Assembly: GCF_003574215.1 (NCBI RefSeq) | Contig: NZ_AP018558.1 | Span: forward strand, 282,001-346,000 | Reading direction: 5' to 3' | Origin: Hydrogenophilus thermoluteolus | GTDB lineage: Bacteria > Pseudomonadota > Gammaproteobacteria > Burkholderiales > Rhodocyclaceae | Length of the DNA stretch: 64,000 bases | Part shown: in pieces, positions 32,192 through 40,831 of the stretch | Layout of the letters: the number at the start of each line of letters is the position of its first letter | Numbering within the stretch: the stretch's first letter is position 1 | The notes under the pieces: model-generated | What the model saw: only the letters and a program-made list of their open reading frames with translations | The model's database searches: none | What the model was told of the DNA's origin: nothing | Position numbers and translations under genes: made by a program

Positions 32192-34710
32192 ATGGCCAAA
32201 ATGAACGAATCCCGTTCGAACAGCGTGACGCAAGTCGTGACCCGAACCTATTGGCGGGCAATCGCGGTTACCAGTCTGGTGCTCGCCGTCTTGGTGGTGG
32301 GAACGGGCAGTTGGTTCGTCACCCGGGAAAACGCACGGCGCATCAACGACGCAGCGGCGCAGGTGCAGGCGTTACTGATCGCGGAACGCAATGCCGCGCA
32401 CGAACTGATGGAGCAGCTTTCTCGCGAACCCACCGTGCGCAATGGCGTTGCGGTGTTCACACGATACCCAGAGGCGATCGCTGAATTGCCCTTTTTCCTT
32501 CCTGTGGCGCAAGAGATGAGCGGTGCGCTCCTTACCTTGGCCCATCTGCTTCCTCCTGGCGGGACGCTGCGGGTCGATCTGCCGGGCGCTGCGCTGTTTC
32601 TCGCGGAGGAACAGGTGTGGTGGCGCCACCAGGCTTCTGGCGCCGTCTTCGCTGCCAAAGTTTCGAAACGGCGAAGGTCGATTCGCAACACGCACTCCGA
32701 ATCCGGGTGGTGTGGCCATTGCCGCGAACCTCGCTGGAATCGGTCCTGGTGCGCAGCGGCTGGGCGCTGGAATCGGTGCGGGAAACGGCGCGTTCGCCGA
32801 ACGCTACCGCGGAGCCGCTCCTTGTGGTGGGGGAAGCCCATACGTTACGGCTGCTGCAGGCGTCTGGGCCGACTCTGATTCTCGTTCTCACCAACCTCAT
32901 GTGGCGCTGGGGCCCATTCTGGTTCGCGTTGGCGGTTGGCATCCCGGCGGTGGTGTTGGTGGCGATCGCGGCTGGCGTGGTGCTGCGCCGCGGCCTCGCC
33001 CGAAGCGTGACCCGGCCATTGCGCGCTTTGAAACGCGGGGTGGAACGGCTCGCCACGGAGGGAAATGCGGGGGCAGAGGCGCTGCGCAATCTGCCCGCGC
33101 ACGCGTGGCCAACGGAAATTGCCGCGGTTCGGGACGCGTTGGTGCACCATTGGGAAAGGGCGCAACGGCCCGGCGAATTGTGGGCCAGTCAGCGAACGCC
33201 GAAAAAGCTCTACAACGTGATGCGTGAGACGCTCGCCCGTGGGGAGAAGTTCTTCGCCACGTTTCACAACCGGACGCGGTGGGGACAGGAGATCGATCTC
33301 GAAGAGACGATCGCGCCGGTCAAAGACGAAGCGGGGCGGCTGATCGGCTACGTCGCGACCTTCCATGAAGTCGCCGAAGCGCAGAAGATGATCGCAGCGC
33401 TCAAAACGGCGCGATTTACCGACCCGCTCACGGGGCTGCCGAATCGGCTGGCGATCCTCGAACGGGTACGTGGTTGGCTGATGACGCAGCAGACGGTGAC
33501 CTTGGTCCACCTTGATATCGACCATTTCGCCGCAGTGAATGCGCGCTGTGGGTTGACCGCAGGGGATCGCCTGTTGCGCGAATTCGGCGCGCGGCTTCAG
33601 ACATTGCAAAAAATGCACGAAGGGTCTGCGCAGCTTTTGGTGGCGCACCTCGAGGGGGACAGTTTCGCGCTGGCTTGGCTGGGGGATCCGGACCGCTACC
33701 TTGATCTCCTGACCGCGTTGCAAACGGAGGTGGCCGCGCTCGAAATCGCTACTTCTGATGGGGAGGTGTGCTCCGTCACCCTTTCGCTGGGTGTGGCGGT
33801 GGCGCCCAAGGACGGCAAAACGCCAGAGGCGTTGCTGCAAGCGGCCGAATATGCGGTCCGTTCCGTGAAAGGGCGTGGCGGGGGGCAGATCGCGTTTTAC
33901 GACCCCCAATGGGGGGAACGGGTCCGAGCGCGGACCGCGTTGGTGCTCCGCATGGAGCGTGCGCTCGCGGCAAACGAGTTTGCGCTCTTCCTGCAACCGG
34001 TGGTCCGCTCCGATGGCGCGTTGGTTGCAGCCGAAGCGCTGATCCGCTGGCTTCCGCCCGAGCAAACCCCGATTTCGCCTGCGGAATTCATCCCGCTGGC
34101 GGAAGAGAGTGGCTTCATCCGCCGTTTGGGCGGCTGGGTGTTCGAAGAGGCGTTGCGCCTTGCCGAGCGGCTGCGGCAAACCGGATGGGGGACGCCCCAG
34201 ATCGCGGTGAATGTCTCGCCGCTGCAATTGGAAGACGACGGTTTCGTACAACAAGTCCATCGCGCGCTGGAACATTGGCGCGCTGTGGCCGAAGGGGCCC
34301 CTTTCCCGCTGACCCTCGAACTCACCGAATCCGCCGCAATGGAACGCTTCGAACAGCTCAAAGTGAAGTTCGAATATTTGGCGCGCGCGGAGGTGCCGTT
34401 TGCGATCGACGACTTCGGCACCGGCCACTCGTCGTTGGGTCGGTTGCGCGAACTGCCGTTTGCCAAACTGAAGATCGACCGCTCGTTCGTGGTTCGCCTT
34501 TTCGACTCGCCCCGAGACGAAGCGCTGGTTGCCTCGATCATTCGCATCGCGCACGCGTTCGACGTCAAAGTGGTCGCGGAAGGGGTGGAGGAAGCGCGGT
34601 TCGTCACCCGCTTGTCTGAACTGGGGTGTGACGAATTCCAATGATACTACTTCGCCAAGCCGATGACGGCCGACGTCTTTATTGCCTGGATGGGGGATCA
34701 TTTGCGCTAG
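32192..34710 (+). pseudogene. Decayed membrane GGDEF/EAL signalling protein (frameshift plus in-frame TGA)
   Basis: The gene would encode about 838 aa: membrane helix (about 22-45), periplasmic part, second helix (ILVLTNLMWRWGPFWFALAV region), HAMP, partial PAS, GGDEF and EAL domains. The frame changes between about 32661 and 32690: the first frame leaves VFAAKVS and the next frame enters at ETAKVDSQHALRIRV. Near the end TGA at 34642-34644 stands where EAL proteins have Gly (CDEFQ-stop-YYFAKPMTADVF), and the same frame runs on to TAG at 34710. The GGDEF signature is already degenerate (LEGDSFAL) while the EAL motif is intact (AEALIRW). The PAS region also seems to lack its first half. A sequencing error could explain one lesion, hardly both. 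Confidence 0.8.
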
Positions 34711-34732
34711 ATCAAAGATCGTCGTAAAAAAA

Positions 34733-34746
34733 TTGACGGAAATCAA
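34733..34746. promoter_or_regulatory. FNR/Dnr-type box upstream of nosZ
   Basis: TTGACGGAAATCAA matches the TTGAT-N4-ATCAA consensus at nine of ten positions. It lies 59 bp before the nosZ ATG at 34806, with no gene between, so it is well placed for oxygen- or NO-responsive activation of the nos operon. Confidence 0.7.
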
Positions 34747-34805
34747 GGCGGGGAATCGGGGTTTTCTCTATGATGACTTCGCTGTTTTCTACTAGGAGCG
34801 AAGCG

Positions 34806-35980
34806 ATGAGACCCGAAGAGCGTAAAGAAATCGTTGACGAACGGCGGCGTGGTTTTCTGGGGGCGGCGGCACTTGCAGGGTTGGCGGGTGCTGGCTTGTC
34901 GGCGGGCGTGGTTGCAACGACTGCGACCAGCCGGGAAGCGGTCGCGGCCGCAAGCGAAGGGGGTGAGCTCAAGATCCACATGAAACCCGGTGAGCTCGAT
35001 ACCTACTATGGGATCTGGTCAGGCGGTCACTCCGGGGAAGTGCGCATTCTTGGGCTGCCCAGTGGGCGTGAAATCAAACGTATCCCGGTCTTCAACATCG
35101 ACTGTATGAGCGGCTGGGGCATCACCAACGAGAGCAAAGCGATCATCGGTACCAAACCCGACGGTTCTCCGCGCTTCAAGACCGGTGACACCCACCACGT
35201 CCATGGTTCTTACAAAGACGGTACCTACGACGGGAAATATTTCTGGGTGAACGACAAGATCCATGGGCGGATTGCCCGCATTCGCGGCGACCGCTTCGAA
35301 GTCGACAAGATCACCAAGATCCCGAACATTCAAGGGTTCCACGGCATCTTCCCGGACAAACGGGACCCGGTCGACCCGAAGATCAACTACACCACGCGCG
35401 TCTTCTGTGGGTGTGAGTTCCATATTCCGCAACCGAACGACGGTCGCGATCTCGATGATCCGTCGAAATATTACGCCGTGTTTACGTGCGTCGACGCCGA
35501 GACGATGGAGGTGCGTTGGCAGTGCAAAGTCGACGGCAACATGGACCTGGTCGCCACCTCGTTCGACGGCCGTTTCGCGTGTTCGAACCAGTACAACACC
35601 GAAAACGGCATCCATTATGAAGACATGATGGCGCGGGAGGTCGACGCCTGCGTCTTCTTCGACATTGCCCGGATCGAAAAGGCGATCAAAGAAGGGAAAT
35701 ATTTCACGATCGGCGATTCCAAAGTACCGGTGGTCGACGGAACCCGCGCGGCGAACCAGGATCCGAAGACGGCGCTGACCGCTTATGTGCCGGTTCCGAA
35801 GAACCCGCACGGGGTCAACGCGAGTCCGGACGGCAAGTACATGGTCTGCTCCGGGAAGCTTTCGCCGACGGTCACTGTGATCGAAGTGGCGAAAGTCGCC
35901 GATTGGTTTGACGGCAAACTCGACGATATCCGCAAGGCAGTGGTTGCCGAAGTGGAAGTGGGGTTGGGGCCGTTGCACAC
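34806..35980 (+). pseudogene. nosZ: nosZ, N-terminal fragment of nitrous-oxide reductase, split by an IS
   Basis: Encodes the Tat leader (RRGFLGAAALAGLAG) and the beta-propeller of Tat-type (clade I) nitrous-oxide reductase up to GLGPLHT. CuZ-ligand-type histidines are visible in DTHHVHG, IQGFHGIF and KNPHGVNASPDGKY. ATG at 34806 has AGGAG 8 bp upstream. The insertion element begins at 35981; in this frame translation would add about 24 foreign residues and stop at 36050, losing the CuA domain. Joined to 37313-38054, the gene encodes exactly 638 aa, the normal NosZ length. As it stands N2O reduction should be lost. Confidence 0.95.
35972..35980. repeat. Target-site duplication, left copy (GTTGCACAC)
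   Basis: Nine bases directly before the IS left end, repeated at 37304-37312. It falls on the Leu-His codons of the NosZ GPLHT segment. Confidence 0.92.
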
Positions 35981-37303
35981 GGTTGTGTACCATCCTTTCT
36001 GTAAATTCCGTTTAGCGCCTCTGGCAGGAAGTGCGCGGCGCTCGGTCTGACGCCATGACTTCGAGAAAGGAGTATGCCCATCATGGCGATGCGTGTCGAA
36101 ACCAATCCTTTGGAAATGGCTTATGCTGTGTTGCTCGAACACGGACTGGAGGGTGCCGGCGAGGCTCTGCGCATCCTCGTCAATGAAGCCGCCAAGATCG
36201 AACGATCCCAGTTCCTTGGAGCGGCGCCCTATGAACGTAGTGAGCGACGGCGTGACTACGCCAACGGGTACAAACCCAAGACGGTACTCACCCGCCTTGG
36301 TGAGCTGACCTTTCAGGTGCCCCAGGTGCGTTGCGGCGACTTCTACCCTTCTGCCCTCGAAAAAGGCACCCGCACCGATCAGGCGGTGCATCTGGCCCTG
36401 GCCGAGATGTACGTCCAGGGGGTCTCCACCCGCCGGGTGATCGAGGTACTGCAGCGCCTGCTGGGGCCGGAGATTTCGCTCTCCACCGCCCAGGTGAGCC
36501 GTGCCGCCGCCAGGCTCGACGAGGGGCTTGCGGCCTGGCGCGAGCGTCCTCTGGGCGAAGTGCCCTATCTCTTTCTGGATGCCCGTTACGAGAAAGTGCG
36601 GCTGGAAGGGCGAATCGTCGATTGTGCCGTCTTGATCGCCGTCGGCGTCGATGCGACGGGCAAACGGCGGGTGCTCGGTTGCACGGTGGCCACGTCGGAA
36701 GCCGAGATCAATTGGCGACGTTTCCTGGAATCCCTCCTGGCCAGAGGGTTGCACGGGATCAAGCTCATCATCGCGGATGATCATGCGGGCCTCAAAGCTG
36801 CCCGCAAAGCGGTGTTCCCTTCTGTTCCCTGGCAGCGTTGCCAGTTCCATCTGCAGCAAAACGCCGGCCAGTTCGTCACCCGACAGGAGGCGAAAAAGCA
36901 CGTCGCCGCGACACTGCGCGCGATCTTCAATGCTCCGGACAAGGCAGAAGCCGAGCGGCTTTTGAAAGCCGCCCTGGACACCTGGCGCAAGGAGCATCCG
37001 AAACTGGCCGAGTGGGCCGAAACCGCGATTCCTGAATCCCTGACGGTGTTCGACTTCCCCGCTGCGCACCGTATCCGTTTGCGTACCACCAACGGGCTGG
37101 AACGCATCAACCGGGAACTGCGACGACGCACCCGGGTGGCCAGCATCTTCCCCAACATGGATTCCTGCCTGCGCCTGGTCTCGGCGCTGCTGGCCGAACT
37201 CGACGACGAGTGGATGACCGGCAAGGTCTATCTCAACCTCAACCCGTAACCCCGGCGTCATGACCAACACCACGGAAATTTACAGAAAAAAGGTTGCACA
37301 ACC
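35981..37303 (+). mobile_element. Complete IS256-family insertion sequence in nosZ
   Basis: 1,323 bp. The ends are imperfect inverted repeats of about 30 bp: left 35981-36010 begins GGTTGTG and contains CTTTCTGTAAATT; right 37273-37303 ends CACAACC and contains AATTTACAG. A 9-bp direct repeat flanks it. One transposase gene fills the element. The precise duplication, intact transposase and restorable nosZ all point to a recent and possibly still active insertion. Confidence 0.95.
36074..37249 (+). CDS. IS256-family DDE transposase
   Basis: A 391-aa mutator-type transposase. The DDE residues are in LDARYEKVR, IADDHAGLKAA and TTNGLERINRE; the cysteine/His segment PWQRCQFHLQQN is typical of the family. 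An alternative start is ATG at 36083, better spaced from AAAGGAG. Reads in the same direction as nosZ. Length is normal and no frameshift is seen, so it is probably functional. Confidence 0.95.
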   Translation: MPIMAMRVETNPLEMAYAVLLEHGLEGAGEALRILVNEAAKIERSQFLGAAPYERSERRRDYANGYKPKTVLTRLGELTFQVPQVRCGDFYPSALEKGTRTDQAVHLALAEMYVQGVSTRRVIEVLQRLLGPEISLSTAQVSRAAARLDEGLAAWRERPLGEVPYLFLDARYEKVRLEGRIVDCAVLIAVGVDATGKRRVLGCTVATSEAEINWRRFLESLLARGLHGIKLIIADDHAGLKAARKAVFPSVPWQRCQFHLQQNAGQFVTRQEAKKHVAATLRAIFNAPDKAEAERLLKAALDTWRKEHPKLAEWAETAIPESLTVFDFPAAHRIRLRTTNGLERINRELRRRTRVASIFPNMDSCLRLVSALLAELDDEWMTGKVYLNLNP

Positions 37304-37312
37304 GTTGCACAC
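37304..37312. repeat. Target-site duplication, right copy (GTTGCACAC)
   Basis: Directly after the IS right end; identical to 35972-35980. Deleting the IS and one copy gives a continuous NosZ frame reading GPLHTTFDG. Confidence 0.92.
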
Positions 37313-38054
37313 CACTTTCGACGGGCGGGGGAATGCCTTTACCACGCTCTTCCTCGACAGCCAGATCGTCAAGTGGAACATCGACAAAGCGATCCGCTAC
37401 TACCAAGGTGACAAGTCGGTACAGTACGTGATCGACCGCGTCGACGTCCACTACCAACCGGGACACCTCAACGCATCGATGGGGGAAACGAAAGAGGCCG
37501 ACGGTCAGTTCCTCGTCACGGGGTGCAAGTTCTCCAAAGACCGTTTCTTGCCGGTGGGGCCCCTCCATCCGGAGAACGAGCAGCTCATCGATATTCGCGG
37601 CGAGAAGATGAAGCTTCTGGCCGATCATCCCACCTATCCCGAACCGCACGATTTCATCATCGTGCGCCGCGATCGCATTCGGACGCAACAAGTGGGCAAG
37701 CTCGACGAACACCCGCTGGCGTTGAAACGGGTCGAGGATTCGGGCGTGTTCCGCGAGGGCAACAAGGTGACGGTAAAAGTCGCCACATACGCGCCGCAGT
37801 ACCAATTGCGCGAGTTCGAAGTGAAGGTTGGCGACGAAGTGACGATCATTGTCACCAACATGGATATCGTCGAAGACCTGACGCATGGGTTCGCGATCCC
37901 CGAGTACGACATCAACTTCATCGTCAACCCGCAAGAAACCCGGTCGGTCACGTTCATCGCGGATAAACCGGGCGTCTTCTGGTGCTATTGCACACACTTC
38001 TGCCATGCGCTCCACTTGGAGATGCGTTCGCGGATGATCGTCCGTCCGGCATGA
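37304..38054 (+). pseudogene. nosZ: nosZ, C-terminal fragment with the CuA domain
   Basis: Encodes the end of the propeller (TTFDGRGNAFTTLFLDSQ, QPGHLNASMGET with a probable CuZ His) and the cupredoxin CuA domain with the ligand set CYCTHFCHALHLEM near the C-terminus. An ATG inside the IS right end (37260) is in frame with this part, so a leaderless protein of 264 aa could be made, but without Tat export and CuZ it could not work. Downstream are a hairpin and nosR. Confidence 0.95.
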
Positions 38055-38071
38055 CGGTTCTGCATTGATAA

Positions 38072-38096
38072 ATGCGCTGCCCTTTCGAGGGGCAGC
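38072..38096 (+). terminator. Hairpin between nosZ and nosR
   Basis: A 9-bp GC-rich stem (GCGCTGCCC / GGGCAGCGC) with a short loop, 18 bp after the nosZ stop, followed by GCGTTTCCCC rather than a clean T-run. It could act as an attenuator separating nosZ from nosR. Confidence 0.5.
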
Positions 38097-38123
38097 GCGC
38101 GTTTCCCCCAACAGGAGACAATC

Positions 38124-40367
38124 GTGGTCGGTTGCCATCGATTTTTGCATTGGTTGGGGGCGCTGCTCACCTGGCTGGTCGCTGCCACGGTGGTTGCAGC
38201 GCCGAACGCCAAGCTCTACCAAGCGCAATTGCCCCTCGCGCTCTTTTCCGCTCCCGACCTCTGCGCGTACGCTCCCTGCAACGCGGTTTTTCCAGAAGCG
38301 AATCGTTTTTCGCAACGCAAGGGAAATCCCCCTTATGTCGAAGCGTGGCGTGACGAAGGGGGCAAAAAGCAATTGCTCGGCTACCTCGCGCTTTCCACCG
38401 ATGTCACCAAGATCCCTGCCTATTCCGGTAAGACACTGATTTCCCTGATCGGCATCACGCGTGACGGTCGATTTGCACGGGTGGCATTACTCAACCACTC
38501 GGAACCGATCCTGCTTTTGGGCATCCCGGAAGAGAAATTGATCGCGTTCAACGAACAATACACCGGGAAACCGATCACCACGCGTATCGAAATCGGTAAG
38601 GTTGAGGACGAAAGCGGTAACGCGATCGGGATCGATGGCCTCTCGGGGGCCACGGTCACGGTGGTGGTGCAAAACCAGATCGTGCGCGCGGTGGCGCGTG
38701 CGGTGGGGCGGCAGGTTGGGTTGATCACCCAGGTGGAACGTCCGGAAGCGCGTTTCGTGACCACCGGGAGACGCTATTCGTGGCAGGAACTCGAGCAGCT
38801 GGGGCTGGTACAGACGTTACGAGTCTATCCTTCTGACCTCGGTTGGGATACCCCGTCTGCGCCATCGGATGCGAACGCAGCCGCAGGGGCAGCGGGGGAT
38901 GCGAAAACCGGTGAAGCGCCCGCGCTCGAAGTGCGGTTCGGGTTGCTCGACCATCCCGACGTCGGGAAAAGCCTGCTGGGGGAAGCGGGTTGGGAAAGCC
39001 TGAAGGCACGGCTCAAACCGGGTGAAAATGCGATTTTCGTCATTCGGACCGCTGGAAGCGAATCGTTCAAAGGATCGGGATTCGTTCGCGGCGGCGTATT
39101 CGATCGGATCCAGTTGCGCCAATTGGGTGATGTGTTTACGTTCCGCGATCTCGACTACGTGCCACTCTACGATCTGGTCGCAGAGGGAACGCCGGCTTTC
39201 GACGAATCGGGGATCTTCATCGTTCGCGATCCGGCTTTTTCGGCGGCCTATCCGTGGGAGTTCGTGTTTCTTGGGAACCGAATCGTCGACAAACTGACCG
39301 GTCATCGTGAGTACGTGAGTTTTGGGCAGAGCTATTGGTTGCCGGAATCGATGCTGGAGGGGGGGCGGCCGGAGTTGCCCAAACCCGAGGCGAGCTGGAT
39401 GCGTTTCTGGAAGACCCGGACGGCGGAGATCGGTCTGTTCGTCGCGACATTGCTGGCAATGGCAGGAGTTTATGCGGCGCGTGATCGTCTGACTGCACGG
39501 GCGACCCGCAAACGGAAATGGCCTGTCGACGGGTTCAAGTACGCCTTTTGGCTGATCAGCGTCTTCTTCTTCGGTTGGCACCTACTGGCGCAACCGTCGA
39601 TTACCCAGGTATTGACGTGGTTCCATAGTTTGCTGACCGAGTGGCGCTGGGAGCTGTTTCTCACCGATCCCTTCATTTTCCTGTTCTGGATTTTCATCGT
39701 CGTCACAATTTTCGTTTGGGGGCGCGGCCTCTTCTGCGGCTGGGCATGCCCGTTCGGTTCGCTTTCCGAACTGCTGTTCAAAGTGGCGCAATGGGTTGGG
39801 CTGAAACGGTTCCAGTTTCAACTGCCGATGCGTTGGCACCTGCGGTTGAAAAATCTGAAATACGGCATTTTCCTGTTCTTGCTCGCCGTTTCCGCGTTCT
39901 CGATGCCGCTCGCCGAGAAGTTGGCGGAAGTGGAGCCGTTCAAAACGACGTTCTTGGTGGGAATCCTGGAGCGGGGGGGACTCTTCGCTGCCTATGCCTC
40001 GGTACTCCTTGGGCTTTCCCTCTTCATGGAGCGCCCCTTTTGCAAATATCTCTGTCCGCTGGGCGCCGCGCTGGCGTTGCCAACCACGTTCCGGTGGTTT
40101 GGATTGCGCCGGAAAGCGGAATGCACGCAATGCACGGCGTGCGCGCGTGGTTGTGGGTCGTTGGCGATCGATGCGGTTGGCCGAATCGACCACCGTGAAT
40201 GCATGCTTTGCCTGGATTGCATGGTACTGTACCATGATCCCCATGCTTGCCCGCCGTTGGCCGCAGAACGGAAGCGGCGGGAAAAACTCGGGTTGCCGCT
40301 GACGCCGGTTGGGAAAGATGGTTATTTCATTCCCATCCAACCCGTTGCGGTGAAGCAAGAAGGGTGA
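38124..40367 (+). CDS. nosR: NosR, membrane flavo-iron-sulfur protein for N2O reduction
   Basis: 747 aa with GTG start and CAGGAGACAATC upstream. A signal-like first helix is followed by a periplasmic FMN-binding domain (FMN-threonine site in DGLSGATVT), then several membrane helices (about 430-650) with FCGWACPFGSLSELL and CKYLCPLGAALALP, and C-terminal cytoplasmic ferredoxin groups CTQCTACARGC and CMLCLDC. NosR supplies electrons from quinol to NosZ and is needed for its expression. The gene is intact although nosZ is broken. nosR following nosZ is less common than the nosRZ order. Confidence 0.95.
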   Translation: MVGCHRFLHWLGALLTWLVAATVVAAPNAKLYQAQLPLALFSAPDLCAYAPCNAVFPEANRFSQRKGNPPYVEAWRDEGGKKQLLGYLALSTDVTKIPAYSGKTLISLIGITRDGRFARVALLNHSEPILLLGIPEEKLIAFNEQYTGKPITTRIEIGKVEDESGNAIGIDGLSGATVTVVVQNQIVRAVARAVGRQVGLITQVERPEARFVTTGRRYSWQELEQLGLVQTLRVYPSDLGWDTPSAPSDANAAAGAAGDAKTGEAPALEVRFGLLDHPDVGKSLLGEAGWESLKARLKPGENAIFVIRTAGSESFKGSGFVRGGVFDRIQLRQLGDVFTFRDLDYVPLYDLVAEGTPAFDESGIFIVRDPAFSAAYPWEFVFLGNRIVDKLTGHREYVSFGQSYWLPESMLEGGRPELPKPEASWMRFWKTRTAEIGLFVATLLAMAGVYAARDRLTARATRKRKWPVDGFKYAFWLISVFFFGWHLLAQPSITQVLTWFHSLLTEWRWELFLTDPFIFLFWIFIVVTIFVWGRGLFCGWACPFGSLSELLFKVAQWVGLKRFQFQLPMRWHLRLKNLKYGIFLFLLAVSAFSMPLAEKLAEVEPFKTTFLVGILERGGLFAAYASVLLGLSLFMERPFCKYLCPLGAALALPTTFRWFGLRRKAECTQCTACARGCGSLAIDAVGRIDHRECMLCLDCMVLYHDPHACPPLAAERKRREKLGLPLTPVGKDGYFIPIQPVAVKQEG

Positions 40368-40387
40368 GCGCGCAGAAGGGGGCAACG

Positions 40388-40831
40388 ATGATGGCAACAA
40401 CGCACGCAAAACAGACGCTCGATCCGAACTGTTTGACGGAACCGGTGATGCCGCCGTTCCTGGCGCGGACGGGATGGCAGCGGTGGATTGCCGAGGCGTG
40501 GGATCACCTCTGGCCGTGGCGCCGAGACGCGCTGCCCCAGATGTGGCGGTGGGCGACGATGCTCTTTGCGCTCTGGGTGACATTGGCGTGGTTGATGGGG
40601 GCAGTGGGCCGAATCGCGTCGCCGTGGCTCATCGCGTGGTGGGTTGCGTGGAGTGCGGTCGAACTTCTGGTGCGGCTACGGAGCAAACCCTACGTGAAGG
40701 ACGGGCCGTGGTGGGGAAGCCGTTTTCGGCGTGCGGACTGGCTCGATCTCTTGGCGTACGTGGGCTTCAAGAATCTCTTGATCGGCGCGGTGCTCTTTTG
40801 GGCAGTGCGTTGGTTGGGGGGAACGGGTTGA
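40388..40831 (+). CDS. Small membrane protein of the nos cluster
   Basis: A 147-aa protein with three predicted helices (TMLFALWVTLAWLMGAVG, SPWLIAWWVAWSAVELLV, GFKNLLIGAVLFWAVRWL). I know no named family. It starts 20 bp after nosR and its stop overlaps the proposed TTG start of nosD. It is likely a nos-specific membrane component, perhaps assisting NosR electron transfer or NosD anchoring; that is inference. Confidence 0.7.
   Translation: MMATTHAKQTLDPNCLTEPVMPPFLARTGWQRWIAEAWDHLWPWRRDALPQMWRWATMLFALWVTLAWLMGAVGRIASPWLIAWWVAWSAVELLVRLRSKPYVKDGPWWGSRFRRADWLDLLAYVGFKNLLIGAVLFWAVRWLGGTG

Noticed and set aside
34642..34644. In-frame TGA in the EAL gene as a possible selenocysteine codon
   Set aside because: The family has Gly at this position, no SECIS-like hairpin is evident right after it, and the same gene also has a frameshift; decay is the simpler reading.
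32845..34746. A 633-codon minus-strand frame opposite the GGDEF/EAL gene
   Set aside because: The plus strand carries clear HAMP, GGDEF and EAL sequence; the antisense frame shows no domain.
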